Assembly (NCBI GenBank): GCA_019057795.1
Contig: JAHLWS010000077.1
Location: 1-64,000, forward strand
Reading direction: 5' to 3'
Source of the DNA: Promethearchaeota archaeon
Lineage (GTDB): Archaea; Asgardarchaeota; Lokiarchaeia; Sigyniarchaeales; SOKP01
Length of the DNA stretch: 64,000 bases
Part shown: piece after piece, positions 28,401 to 37,172 of the stretch
Position numbering within the stretch: position 1 is the first letter of the stretch
Layout: each line of letters opens with the position of its first letter
Notes under the pieces: model-generated
The model's database searches: none
What the model was told of the DNA's origin: nothing
Seen by the model: only the letters and a program-made list of their open reading frames with translations
Translations under genes and position numbers: made by a program

Positions 28401-28946
28401 GAAGTTCAGAGAGATAATATACGCGAGGAAATTAAGGAGTTAAAAACACATATTGAGAGAGAATGCTCTATTATTAGACAAAGTCCAAGATTAATTTCTG
28501 TTGCTATTATAGTTCCTGCTTATGATGATGGTAAACCCGCAGAAAATATTGAAGAAGCTACACAATTAGCGGATAAACATGCCATTGATATGGCTGCTAT
28601 GAAATCAGTTTTTGAATTTGAAAAGCAACGAGGTTGGGAACCAACGGATAAATCTTTAATTAGATGTGGATATGATATTGAAAGCGTTAATCCAAATAAT
28701 CCATCTGAGATCCGCCATATAGAAGTGAAAGGTCATGCTGGTGAAGCAGATGTCTTTATTTCCAAAAATGAGTGGATGAAAGCGCAAAATGATGTTTCGG
28801 GTAGATATTGGTTATACATTGTTAATAAAGCTTTGGATGGGGCTAAGGTTGTTCCAATTTCTGATCCAGCCAATAAATTCCAACCCGAGAAAATTATTAC
28901 TGAAAGATTCAAAATACCATTAAAACAGATAAAAGAATATTATTAA
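25434..28946 (+). CDS. SNF2-type helicase with C-terminal DUF3883 (DrmD-like)
   Basis: This ~1170-residue protein has a two-lobed SF2 ATPase: Walker A DEPGAGKTIMGG at about 135-147, GSLTGQWQEEL (motif Ia region), DEAH in IVDEAHKMN, FLTATPHKG (motif III), then the second lobe with IIFTEYKDTLDYLLERI, DAASEGINLQ and the arginine-finger motif NRLEQRMGRIHRY. A helical insert lies between the lobes (about 380-510). The last ~130 residues match DUF3883 (GYDIESVNPNNPSEIRHIEV; KNEWMKAQ), a nuclease-like domain. Such proteins translocate on duplex DNA in DISARM and related systems. ATG 25434 has an AAGGA site nine bases upstream and is preferred over TTG 25428. It is followed 21 bases later by the methylase. 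Confidence 0.85.
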   Translation: MEEFYDIFERNPQELKDRLIVGPFSNTELYKIVDINYIPGDSEKVKFSLVNTKTNQFLPLILEKDDLKEIKFALEFNFSGDPYRFFMHMMGNAIRSNFNQDPLFAVGSSKIDPLPHQLLAVYKYILPRPNIRFMIADEPGAGKTIMGGLVIKELLSRGDVKRILIVVPGSLTGQWQEELKIRFNEDFTIVNSEILQALGPRAWTQFDKIITSMDFAKNEVQKKRQKGKRIIRNSLIGIKWDLVIVDEAHKMNAEWIAKTMRQKITRRYQLGQALSDSTDHFLFLTATPHKGKSDSFRLLLKLLEPDSFDTAYMDINSVLNQFLDEGYPIFIRRLKEEMRKEDNSYIFPPRDAKTITFTLSPLESVLYQQVTDYVRHIFNLAIFIGGQSRSSIGFMLKLLQRRLNSSVRSIHLTLIHRKEKLEEILNNPDFDKSIKELRLQIEKRTQEVEEAELNDDIPPKKVEELHKEIFCLSMASNRAELETEINTLKKLIHSAAEAETEQCESKLYKLLELIEEQLGSQQLIIFTEYKDTLDYLLERIPENFSKGIIHGGMNLNERRIVQEKFWKNDIQILLCTDAASEGINLQCCWNLINYDIPWNPNRLEQRMGRIHRYLQDHECTFFNLVAIQTSDGQPIAEGQVVELIFKKLDLMREELGGTDRVFDVIGNFFEECKFEELLIQSLNKEPIDLTSELNKKNSQKIKDLLDLKSNMDAGLDFFIRQRQISEDSRLWPRYISEYVRLGFWDAGAQIHVSGKESFKIQVPPKINAQIKKNEKKFGLIANRNLEITFYKPIEKQLLLNVQQYDYITAGHPLLEAIIDISIKNGQKDIQKGTIFLDPSHGLHGLLWFIEIIFSDGTGAKEVSRQVVVLFTSYMDINNGTNDKIKFQVLSPQILWDLRHAFSAASRVQMKPYLDFFSHYKEYVVEGIGSGLCKNEELELIQWRQKAKKIKMNALEHREIRERSRLEAEISLLLDKEAEGEDVEQKILEKEVQRDNIREEIKELKTHIERECSIIRQSPRLISVAIIVPAYDDGKPAENIEEATQLADKHAIDMAAMKSVFEFEKQRGWEPTDKSLIRCGYDIESVNPNNPSEIRHIEVKGHAGEADVFISKNEWMKAQNDVSGRYWLYIVNKALDGAKVVPISDPANKFQPEKIITERFKIPLKQIKEYY

Positions 28947-28967
28947 ATTCTTCACGAAAAGGTTAAT

Positions 28968-31697
28968 ATGAAAGATAAATTAATTGAATATTGGTTTCCA
29001 ATCAATACTATCGGAATTGAGGGTCAAAAGGAGAAACAAGTTTCTATTGGAAGAATTCCAGTAATTCATTTGTATTTTGCTAGAAGGCCAACTTGCGCTG
29101 CAAGAGCTATTATTTTATCGAGTTTATTAGATATCCCCAATAGTGATGATCTCTTAAAATTTCAACTAAACCTTGTAGAAAATTACGGATTAAGAAAAAT
29201 TCCTAATCAATTGCTATACAATAAAAAGAATATGAAAATCAATAATGTTATTCAATCAATTCTATTAAAACAAAATACTCATCCTTCTAAAATAAGAGCA
29301 TTTGATCCATTTGCTGGAGGAGGAACATTCCCATTAGAAATGGAAAATCTTGGTATTGATACTTATGCTTCAGATTTGAATCCAGTCGCGGTTTTAATTG
29401 AGAAAGCTACATGTGAATATCCTCAGAAATTTGGATTGAAGTTAATTGAAGAACTTGAAAAATATTTTTTAATAGTTCAAAAAAAATTAGAACAAAGAAT
29501 CTCTCGAAAATATAATAATGACTTACATCCTGATAATCAAATTAATTTATTTTTATGGGCACGACAGATTCCTTGTCCCGAATGTGATCTTAATATTCCA
29601 CTGATAAAGAGATTCCTACTTTCAAAGAAATATAAATGGAGTCTCTTTCCAGAAATACCTAAAAGAGAAGAAAATAATGAAATAAAATTTTCTATTAAGT
29701 GGTCAAATAATTTAAATGGTTACTATTCGAGAGGAGTACTTTCATGTCCACGATGCGGAAAATCAATTCCTCGAGAAGAGGTTATTAATTTTATTTCTCA
29801 AAATAGAGATCATCATCGATTAATTGCTTTATATGAAGATTTTCCTGATAGAGAATCTAGCGCAACTGGAAGTTTTCGAATTCCAACCTCAACTGAAAAA
29901 AAAAATGCAGAAGTTGATAAAAATCAAATAATTGATAATTTCCTAGAAGATTATCCCGAAATAGATCTCAGATTTCCTGAAAAAGTACTACTTTGGAGAG
30001 TTCAAAAATTTGGTATTACATCTATTTTGAAATGTTTTAATTCTCGTCAACTGTTATTTTTAAAAGCACTTCTGGATATTATAAATGATTTAAAATCTGA
30101 GATTTGTAGAAGTTTAAATAATCCTGAATTCGCTAACGCAATAATTTTATATTTATCATTTGGTTTAACTAAGATCGCAGATTTTAATTCAGTTTTAACA
30201 GAATTGAAAACTTCTTCCAGTCCAGCAATTAGAAACACTTTTAAAAGAGCGGGGCTTTTTATGGTTGGTGCTTATATTGAAGGAAATCCAGTGAAAGAAA
30301 ATGCATCTGGAAGCTGGTTAAGATATTTTAATTCACTTAAAAGAGCACTAATTAATCTGATCTCACAACCAAGAATCAATAATAATTTGATTACAATTAA
30401 GCAAATGGATGCAATGGACTTGGAATATGAAGATGAAAGTATGGATTTTTGCTTTACAGATCCACCTTATTATGATAATATGCCTTATGCTTCATCTATG
30501 GATTTTTTTTATCCTTGGTTAAGAGAATTATTAAAAAATTCCTACCCAGAATTATTTTTAACTAGTTCAACACCAAAAGATACAGAATTAATTCAAGATA
30601 GATTTCGTCATGATAATTCTATAAAAAATGCGAAAATCTTTTATGAAAAAGGAATGGGTAAGGCTTTTTCTGAAATTTATCGAGTTCTTAAAAAAAATGG
30701 TTTAGCTGTGATAGTTTTTGCTCATAAGGATATAAACGCTTGGGAAACATTACTTCAAGCGATAAATGATTCAAAATTGGTAATAACAAGTACATGGCCA
30801 TTATTGATGGAGATGTCTCATGGCATGCGAACATTAAATGTTGTATCTTTAGATTCAGTTGTATTACTCGTCTGTAGAAAACTTAGGCGCGAACATCAAC
30901 GTTATTACGATGAAATTTTTAGACAGGAATTAGAACAAGTAATTCTGAAAGAACTTGAACGTCAATGGCGATTGGGATTAAGAGGGGCCGATTTCTTTTT
31001 AAGCTCGTTGGGGCCTGCCATTGAAGCGTTTAGTAAGTATGAAGCTGTACTTGATGTTAAAACGGATAAATCTTTAAACATTCACGAATACCTTAAATTT
31101 GTTGATACCATATTAATTAAATTTACTCTTAGTAAAACTCTAAACAAAGTTTATTCTAGTATTGATGCTGAAACTCAATTTTATTTAGTATGGAGGGCTT
31201 CATATAAGCTATCTTTATTACCTTATGATGAAGTTTGGAAATTTACACACACTTTAGGATTAGATGACTCCAGTTTAGAAGGTAAAATTATAATAAAAGT
31301 ACGGGTTAAATCTAAAACCTTATATAAATGTCTTGAAACATTAGATAAAAAAGAAAAATTCTTAGAAAAAAAATTTACTCCATCATCCCTAATCGAAGCT
31401 CTCCAACATTCTGGATTTTTATGGAGTGAGAATTCTCCCTTTCTTGACGAGATTATTAATACCTATCAAGAAAAATATAGTGATGAGTTCTGGCATGTAG
31501 CTCAAGCATTATCCAACATTCAACCAGAGGCAAATGAAACCAGGTTATTCTTGGGCTTAATGAGAAAATATGGAAAAGGATTGAAATTAAAAATCAAATC
31601 CAATGGAGTAAAAAAGAAATCAAAAATTGTTCAAAAAACATTTAATATTGAAGGAAACAATGTTATCTTAAAGAGAGATAAAGAGGTGGAAAAATAA
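28968..31697 (+). CDS. DUF1156 adenine-specific DNA methyltransferase
   Basis: The protein opens with the DUF1156 pattern (EYWFPINTIG, then ARRPTCAARAIILSSLL). SAM-binding motif I appears as AFDPFAGGGTFPLEMENLG near residue 107, and the catalytic motif IV as FTDPPYYDNMPYASS near 495, the DPPY form of N6-adenine methylases. Two zinc pairs between them (PCPECDLN; LSCPRCGKS) are usual in this family. At 909 residues it has the family's usual large size. In defence islands DUF1156 enzymes mark host DNA next to helicases and DUF499 ATPases, which is exactly the order here: helicase 21 bases before, DUF499 gene 2 bases after, with the ribosome binding site of the latter (GAGGTGG) inside this gene's end. 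Confidence 0.87.
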   Translation: MKDKLIEYWFPINTIGIEGQKEKQVSIGRIPVIHLYFARRPTCAARAIILSSLLDIPNSDDLLKFQLNLVENYGLRKIPNQLLYNKKNMKINNVIQSILLKQNTHPSKIRAFDPFAGGGTFPLEMENLGIDTYASDLNPVAVLIEKATCEYPQKFGLKLIEELEKYFLIVQKKLEQRISRKYNNDLHPDNQINLFLWARQIPCPECDLNIPLIKRFLLSKKYKWSLFPEIPKREENNEIKFSIKWSNNLNGYYSRGVLSCPRCGKSIPREEVINFISQNRDHHRLIALYEDFPDRESSATGSFRIPTSTEKKNAEVDKNQIIDNFLEDYPEIDLRFPEKVLLWRVQKFGITSILKCFNSRQLLFLKALLDIINDLKSEICRSLNNPEFANAIILYLSFGLTKIADFNSVLTELKTSSSPAIRNTFKRAGLFMVGAYIEGNPVKENASGSWLRYFNSLKRALINLISQPRINNNLITIKQMDAMDLEYEDESMDFCFTDPPYYDNMPYASSMDFFYPWLRELLKNSYPELFLTSSTPKDTELIQDRFRHDNSIKNAKIFYEKGMGKAFSEIYRVLKKNGLAVIVFAHKDINAWETLLQAINDSKLVITSTWPLLMEMSHGMRTLNVVSLDSVVLLVCRKLRREHQRYYDEIFRQELEQVILKELERQWRLGLRGADFFLSSLGPAIEAFSKYEAVLDVKTDKSLNIHEYLKFVDTILIKFTLSKTLNKVYSSIDAETQFYLVWRASYKLSLLPYDEVWKFTHTLGLDDSSLEGKIIIKVRVKSKTLYKCLETLDKKEKFLEKKFTPSSLIEALQHSGFLWSENSPFLDEIINTYQEKYSDEFWHVAQALSNIQPEANETRLFLGLMRKYGKGLKLKIKSNGVKKKSKIVQKTFNIEGNNVILKRDKEVEK

Positions 31698-31699
31698 AT

Positions 31700-34495
31700 A
31701 TGAATTTATGGACGCAAAATATAACCCCCAGAAGTGAAATTGTAAATGAACCTATAAACGAAAGCACCTTTGCAGCAAGGTTAGACGAAGTAGTCTCAGG
31801 AAGAGCTGCTCCTTATTATCGAGATCCCGTTTTGTTTTTTGATAATACACATATTACTAAAGGTATGGAGAAACTATTAAATATAGCTGGTCAGACCTTT
31901 TCTACGAATAAATGCCCAGGCAATAATGTAATTGAACTCCAAACTAGCTTTGGTGGGGGAAAAACGCATTGTCTTGTTGCGTTATATCATTTATCTCAAC
32001 GACCAAATTTATTAAATGAACATCCTAATCTCTCGTCTTTGAAAATAAAAGCGGTCGATTCGAATCTTAAAGTAAAGTGCTGTGTTCTTGTTGGTTTGGA
32101 TTATAACATTAGTGAACCTCGATCTGTTTCTATTGATGGTAAACAAATGCCTTTAAATACTTGGTGGGGTGAGATAGCTTATCAATTAGGAGGTGAAAAA
32201 GCGTATAAAAAAATACAATCGAATGATAAAGATTGGATACCGCCCTCTAAGTCTTCTCTTAATGAAGTATTTAAAACGATTGATAACCCGTGTTTAATTC
32301 TACTTGATGAGATTGTGCATTATTTAATAAATGTACATAAAAAAAACCCAGAATATTACGGGCTTATGATAAACTTTTTCCAAGTTCTAGTTGAGGAAGT
32401 ATCAAATCATCCTAATGTCATTTTAGTTTTTACATTACCTGCTTCTGATTTGGAATTAGTGAATAAATTGGGTCGCCAAGCATTTCATACAATTGATAAA
32501 CACACAAAAAGGCATAAAACAACAATCGATCCTGTTCAATATGAAGAAGTATATCATATTATTCGATGTAGGTTATTTGAACCAGTAAATCAATCTCAAG
32601 ATGATGGAATAAAAAGAGTTTGCAATGATTATCTAAATTATTATATGTCGAAAAAGAAATTTTTTCCAGAAAAAGTAACTAAAAAAGATATTACTAAGAG
32701 ATCTCTTTCTTTCAATGAAAAAATGAATATTGGATATCCTTTTCATCCCGCATTAATCGATGTTTTATATCAAAAATGGGGGCCTCATCCAGATTTTCAA
32801 CGGACGCGTGGTATTTTACGAGTTTTTGCTAAAATTTTAAATGCCGCTTATAGAAATATAAAATCGGATATTATCACAATAGGAGATGTTCCCCTAACGG
32901 ATGCATCCGTAAAAGGTGAACTGCTTGGATATTTAGGTACTAATTTTGAGCCTGTATTAACAACAGATTTGGGGCGAGCTACTGACCTTGAAGAAAGCCT
33001 AGGTGATGATTATTTAACTTTTCATTTAGGACAAGCGATATTTACAGGCTTTTTTTTCCATTCAATGAGATCTACCACAACTAATATTGGTGCAACAAGA
33101 GAAGAACTATGTTTAGCTATATTAAAACCCAGTATCAAATATCCAGCGTTAGTAATTGATATGTTGGAAGAAATGAAAAATCATTTATTTCATCTTTTCG
33201 AGATGGGAGACAGATATTATTTATTAACACAAGCAAATCCAGTTTCCATGATCTTAGCTGAAAAAGAGAATCTATCTCAAGATACAATTAAAATAGAAGC
33301 TTTCATTGAAAAACTCATGGATAAAGCTATTCCTAAAGCACATAGCGTAATAATTTGGCCTGACGATTCAAAAAATATCCCAGATCAATCCAATATCACG
33401 CTAATCGCAATGAATCCTAACTATTTAGTTCCAAAAGGTTTATCGCTTCTGCCAAATGTTTTTGCTTCTAAAATCGAAGATTGGATGACAACTAGAGGAA
33501 CAGTTCCAAGAGAAAATAAAAATGGGTTAGTTTTTATATTTTTTGAGGAAACCGAATATATAAGCTTAAGGGATAATGTTTTAGACCTAATGGCAATAGA
33601 GAATGTCATTAAGCAAGCTAAAAACAGTTCAATTCTTGAAAAGGCTCAAATAAATGATTTAACGATAAAGAAAAAGAATTTAGAGACATACCTTCCTAAA
33701 TTAATTATTTCCTCTTATTCTTATATTGGTAGACCAACCCTTTCTAATATTGATGGGATTTCGAAGGTAACTCTCTCTTTATATAGTATAGATAATTCTA
33801 AGAGAATTTTTGTTCAACGTATTAAAGAAGAAATGAAAACCCGTGATTGGTTGTTAGATCAAATAGGGCGTAAAATAATTCCCTCGAATTTTTCTGATTA
33901 TATCACTACACATGAACTATGGCAGCGTCAATTCAATGTTCCAGGGCTCGAATTGTATGACGATAAGAAGGTTCTCTTATCTGCTATTCAATCTATTATC
34001 AGTACCACGAAAGAAGGACATGAAAAATTTGGTTTTGGTAATCTTAAAGAAGATCAAAATTTCACTGATAATTTAAAACCTGATGATTTTACCTTCTTTG
34101 CAAAACCGGGAACTCAAGTTCAAATGAGAGATTTGAAAGTCTCGGGAACATCATATCTTATGTCTGAATCCTTTTTAAAAAAAATTGAGTCTAACGCATC
34201 ACCTCCTGAACCCCCGATTGATGAACCACCAATTGACGAACCACCAGGATTATCAGATACAGAAACAAATATAAAATTAAATTTGGATGTTTCATGGGAT
34301 CGTATTAATGATTTAAGAAAGTTTGTGACTTTGTGCAATTTTCTTGGTCAAAAAGATCCAAATACCAGAGGTAAATTCACCCTTGAATTCAAATCAGAAT
34401 CTGCTCTTTCAAAATTAGTTTTTAAAAATTTGAAAAAAGCTTTGGAAGATTTAAAAGTTCTTTGGGGGGATGATATCACAATTGAGTTTGAGTAA
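31700..34495 (+). CDS. DUF499 ATPase
   Basis: The 931-residue protein has a Walker A motif SFGGGKTHCLVALYHL near residue 84 and a Walker B-like LILLDEIVHYL near 210, followed by FTLPASDLE. The text 'ELQTSFGGGKTH' near the N-terminus is diagnostic of DUF499, an AAA-like ATPase family that goes with DUF1156 methylases. The C-terminal part contains a short proline-rich repeat (PPEPPIDEPPIDEPPG) and ends with a small domain (LNLDVSWDRINDLRKFVTLC). The protein probably couples ATP hydrolysis to loading of the methylase or helicase on target DNA; this is inferred from the conserved neighbourhood. It ends the operon, facing a convergent unknown gene. Confidence 0.85.
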   Translation: MNLWTQNITPRSEIVNEPINESTFAARLDEVVSGRAAPYYRDPVLFFDNTHITKGMEKLLNIAGQTFSTNKCPGNNVIELQTSFGGGKTHCLVALYHLSQRPNLLNEHPNLSSLKIKAVDSNLKVKCCVLVGLDYNISEPRSVSIDGKQMPLNTWWGEIAYQLGGEKAYKKIQSNDKDWIPPSKSSLNEVFKTIDNPCLILLDEIVHYLINVHKKNPEYYGLMINFFQVLVEEVSNHPNVILVFTLPASDLELVNKLGRQAFHTIDKHTKRHKTTIDPVQYEEVYHIIRCRLFEPVNQSQDDGIKRVCNDYLNYYMSKKKFFPEKVTKKDITKRSLSFNEKMNIGYPFHPALIDVLYQKWGPHPDFQRTRGILRVFAKILNAAYRNIKSDIITIGDVPLTDASVKGELLGYLGTNFEPVLTTDLGRATDLEESLGDDYLTFHLGQAIFTGFFFHSMRSTTTNIGATREELCLAILKPSIKYPALVIDMLEEMKNHLFHLFEMGDRYYLLTQANPVSMILAEKENLSQDTIKIEAFIEKLMDKAIPKAHSVIIWPDDSKNIPDQSNITLIAMNPNYLVPKGLSLLPNVFASKIEDWMTTRGTVPRENKNGLVFIFFEETEYISLRDNVLDLMAIENVIKQAKNSSILEKAQINDLTIKKKNLETYLPKLIISSYSYIGRPTLSNIDGISKVTLSLYSIDNSKRIFVQRIKEEMKTRDWLLDQIGRKIIPSNFSDYITTHELWQRQFNVPGLELYDDKKVLLSAIQSIISTTKEGHEKFGFGNLKEDQNFTDNLKPDDFTFFAKPGTQVQMRDLKVSGTSYLMSESFLKKIESNASPPEPPIDEPPIDEPPGLSDTETNIKLNLDVSWDRINDLRKFVTLCNFLGQKDPNTRGKFTLEFKSESALSKLVFKNLKKALEDLKVLWGDDITIEFE

Positions 34496-34506
34496 TCCTC
34501 TTAAAT

Positions 34507-35106
34507 TTAATCCAGAGGAGAGATTATAACAAAATATAATGAATTTTTACAAAGTAATATCTTTTTATTATTTTGAAGAATTGAGATATTTTTTTTAAGA
34601 ATTCTACAAGCTTCACCAAGATGGAGAAAATTATAGTATTTATTATGAAAAAAAACTATGATTTGAGAATTTCTACTTTCAACCAACTCAAGAAATTTAT
34701 CCCTATTAAAATCTAGCCCTTTCAATGAAAAGGAATTAGATATTTTTCTATCTGATAATACTTTTTCAAAAGAATCAAGCGCTCCAAATATCATTGATTT
34801 CTTTTTGTTGACAAATCCAATATTATTTTTTAAAGCAATCCATTCATCTCCTAATTCTTCTACTAAACTTTCATAAGAAACCTCGTTCGATGTATTTTGG
34901 TTGTCTAATTCAGCTTCAGTTTCTTTCTTTTTAGATATTCTATCTAAAGATTTATGTAAAGACTCAATATTTAAGTTTTGATTGTCTGTAGTACTATTAA
35001 GGTTATTAAAAAATCGCTTTAAATTCAATTGAATTATTTTTTTTTCATTCATTATATCTTTTTCTTTTTTACAATCCATTTTACATATATATATACTCAA
35101 AATCAT
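34507..35106 (-). CDS. Unknown protein, convergent to the DUF499 gene
   Basis: I do not recognise this protein of up to 199 residues. A lysine-rich N-terminus precedes acidic, helical text (SYESLVEELGDEWIALKNNI) and then a compact alpha/beta end: LVESRNSQIIVFFHNKYYNF, LHLGEACRILKKNISILQ and a last strand ILLCKNSLYFVII. A TATATATATA tract lies inside the first codons of the listed frame, so the true start may be ATG 35067 or ATG 35052 (MNEKKIIQLN) rather than 35106. Its stop is 11 bases from that of the DUF499 gene. A helper role for the defence genes is possible but not shown. Confidence 0.5.
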   Translation of the reverse strand: MILSIYICKMDCKKEKDIMNEKKIIQLNLKRFFNNLNSTTDNQNLNIESLHKSLDRISKKKETEAELDNQNTSNEVSYESLVEELGDEWIALKNNIGFVNKKKSMIFGALDSFEKVLSDRKISNSFSLKGLDFNRDKFLELVESRNSQIIVFFHNKYYNFLHLGEACRILKKNISILQNNKKILLCKNSLYFVIISPLD

Positions 35107-35354
35107 TCTCTCTTTTTGTAATAATCTTATTGATCTATTATTCTATTAATAAATCCGCAGATTTTATTAAGAGATAAATAAAATTTATAATGATTTTAAC
35201 TACTATAATTTCTTCTTATTTAAACAAAAAAAAGACCTTGAAAATTTGGGGATAAATATTGGGTTAGCTTATTTTTTTTCAGTTTTTAAAAGATTTAAAT
35301 TTCGCTTGAATCAGTATTTTTTAATTAATAAAAATCATATTTGATTTCTTTACA

Positions 35355-35489
35355 CTAATCTTCATCTTGATCGTCTTTATTTTCCTGATGATTTGGATTC
35401 AATTGATCAGAACGATTATCCATTGAAGCTTGGTATGCTGGATTGTTTGGATTCATGCTATTGGACCTATCATCATTTCTTTTTCCCAT
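35355..35489 (-). CDS. Small hydrophilic NPNNPAY-motif protein
   Basis: A 44-residue gene begins at ATG 35489 behind a strong GAGGTGAG site and ends in TAG. It reads MGKRNDDRSNSMNPNNPAYQ and continues with a second, related unit (ASMDNRSDQLNPNHQEN), so it is built of two copies of an 'NRSD.(M/L)NPN' motif, followed by an acidic tail. Short proteins with repeated 'DRSD..NPNNPAY' units are widespread in bacteria and phages, without known function. It is too short for the ORF track. The good ribosome binding site argues it is real. Confidence 0.65.
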   Translation of the reverse strand: MGKRNDDRSNSMNPNNPAYQASMDNRSDQLNPNHQENKDDQDED

Positions 35490-35558
35490 TATTTCTCACC
35501 TCTTCTCCTTGTCGATTTTTTTTTCACCCATTAACAAAAAAATAAGATCATTTATAAA

Positions 35559-35582
35559 TATTATTGATTTAGATCAATAATA
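35559..35582. promoter_or_regulatory. Perfect 10-bp inverted repeat ahead of the CARF operon
   Basis: TATTATTGAT and its exact reverse complement ATCAATAATA flank a 4-base spacer (TTAG). The site lies about 70 bases before ATG 35651 of the CARF-winged-helix gene. This is where an archaeal regulator would bind next to the TATA box, so it is a natural candidate for autoregulation by that protein. The rest of the gap 35107-35650 holds only the small gene at 35355 and AT-rich sequence. Confidence 0.5.
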
Positions 35583-35650
35583 TAGAGAAAAAACAATATT
35601 TAAATTTGAAAAACTCCAATAATAAATAAAGATGAATAAAGTGATTTCTA

Positions 35651-36316
35651 ATGAAAATACAAATTGCTACTTTTGCAGGGGTTCCGAGTCATATTTATGA
35701 TGCAGAAAAACATTTCCATGCAGAAAAACTATTTTTAATCCTTAGTGATGAAAATAAAGATGATAACTACCAAGAGAATCAAGAATTTATTTCAAATATT
35801 AATGAAGTATCTCAATTTTACGGAAAATTAAATGTTCCCATTATGAAGGTGTATGTGAACTATAAGAACTTTATAGAAATGACATTTAAGTTGGCTAATC
35901 TTCTAAGAGAATTTCAAGAAGGTGATGAGATTTTATTAAATCTAAGCGGTGGTAGAAGATCAATGCCGATCTCATTAATCTATGCGGGAACATTTATTAG
36001 TAATTTCAAAGATATTAATATTAAGTGTGTAGTAATTCCAGAAGATAAAACTTATGAACCATTCAATCTACTTCCAAACTATTTACCAGACAGTATTGAT
36101 GTTAAATTAATGTCTAAATTATCGGAGAAAAAGCCATTAACTGAATTAGAAGAATTTTTAGGAATAAAACAGCCTACAATTTCAATGAGGCTCAAGCGAC
36201 TAGAAAAGTATGAATACATTATCCTTAATGGTAGAGAAAGGAATTTAACAGATTTAGGACACATGGTGGTAGATATTAACGTATCAAGGTTAAATAATAT
36301 AAAGGAGAAAAACTAA
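35651..36316 (+). CDS. CARF-domain winged-helix regulator (Csa3-like)
   Basis: The first ~140 residues are a Rossmann-like CARF domain: an opening strand MKIQIATFAGV, a strand KLFLILSDEN, and the ligand-loop signature ILLNLSGGRRSMPISLIYAG, where the GGR and following Ser/Met face a cyclic nucleotide in related proteins. Residues about 150-215 form a winged helix (KPLTELEEFLGIKQPTISMR; RLEKYEYIILNG). The layout is that of Csa3-type regulators, which bind cyclic oligoadenylates and switch transcription. No CRISPR or cas10 gene is in the window, so the signal may come from elsewhere in the genome. It is the first gene of a tight operon; the second CARF gene begins one base after its stop. Confidence 0.82.
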   Translation: MKIQIATFAGVPSHIYDAEKHFHAEKLFLILSDENKDDNYQENQEFISNINEVSQFYGKLNVPIMKVYVNYKNFIEMTFKLANLLREFQEGDEILLNLSGGRRSMPISLIYAGTFISNFKDINIKCVVIPEDKTYEPFNLLPNYLPDSIDVKLMSKLSEKKPLTELEEFLGIKQPTISMRLKRLEKYEYIILNGRERNLTDLGHMVVDINVSRLNNIKEKN

Positions 36317-36317
36317 G

Positions 36318-37172
36318 ATGATTACTTGGATAACAACGGTAGGTTGGAGCCCTTTTGCTGTAATCAATCCAGTTTGGGCGTATTGCAAGGAATTTAAGGA
36401 GTGCCCAAGTAAGTTTATATTGGTTCATACTGAAAATGAAAGAATTAAAAAAAACCTCTCTCTTGTTAAATCTTATCTCAAGGAGATCGCTTGGGGGTAT
36501 TCGAATGAAAATTTTTTGGAAAATAATATAATTATCCATCAAATTGATGGTGAAGATATTCAAAATTATGCTAATACTCTAAAAAAAATAATCTCAACAG
36601 AAATAGATAACAGTCCTAAAAAAATCATCTTAGATATGACACCTGGGAGAAAATACATGTCTGCGATTAACGTATATTATGGTCTACAGAGATCCAATAT
36701 TCCAATCCAAGTTTTCTATTTACACCTAGAAGAGAGTAGATATCAAGATGTCCCATATCCTTTAACTCCTATTATTAAAAATGATTTGGTAGATATAATC
36801 GATTCAACGGAGATATTTACTAAAGACATAGGAGAACTCAAAGATAGCAAAGTAGAGATTGGAAATGAGCAATTGGATGATATTGTGAAGCGAATTGGAA
36901 GTGATCAAGAGAGAAGGGAAAAATTGATTTTACTGGCAATTTCAAAGGGATTAAGTTCCAAAAATAAAATAAGCCGATTTCTATATGACGAGGGCGATTC
37001 TATCCAAGGCTCTGAACTTAGAAAACTAATAAAGAAATTAGAAAGTAAAAACCTAATAAAAACTACAAAAATGAGGAATAAAGCAACAGAGTATCTCGGA
37101 TATAAAATAATAGAGAAGGGTTTAGATTTATTAAAAAAAATCCAAAGAGAGAATAGAAATGAAAGAAAATAA
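36318..37172 (+). CDS. Second CARF-domain protein with winged helix
   Basis: The first ~170 residues again form a CARF-like Rossmann fold: MITWITTVGWSPFAVINPVW, KFILVHTENER, and the core KIILDMTPGRKYMSAINVYY with TPGRK in place of SGGRR, then VFYLHLEESRYQD. Residues about 195-275 are a winged helix (LILLAISKGLSSKNKISRFL; LRKLIKKLESKNLI). Compared with the first CARF gene it is larger and has a different ligand loop, so the pair may form a heterodimer or sense different ligands. The downstream PIN-like gene overlaps its end by 14 bases, implying translational coupling. Confidence 0.78.
   Translation: MITWITTVGWSPFAVINPVWAYCKEFKECPSKFILVHTENERIKKNLSLVKSYLKEIAWGYSNENFLENNIIIHQIDGEDIQNYANTLKKIISTEIDNSPKKIILDMTPGRKYMSAINVYYGLQRSNIPIQVFYLHLEESRYQDVPYPLTPIIKNDLVDIIDSTEIFTKDIGELKDSKVEIGNEQLDDIVKRIGSDQERREKLILLAISKGLSSKNKISRFLYDEGDSIQGSELRKLIKKLESKNLIKTTKMRNKATEYLGYKIIEKGLDLLKKIQRENRNERK

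Noticed and set aside
23171-34495. A complete class 1 DISARM system
   Set aside because: The DrmA helicase and DrmC are not beside these genes, DUF1998 lacks its normal N-terminal region and DUF499 is not a DISARM core gene, so only a relationship is claimed.
35651-37172. Part of a type III CRISPR-Cas locus
   Set aside because: The CARF proteins would fit, but no cas10, cas7, cas5, cas6, cas1 or repeat-spacer array was found in the window.
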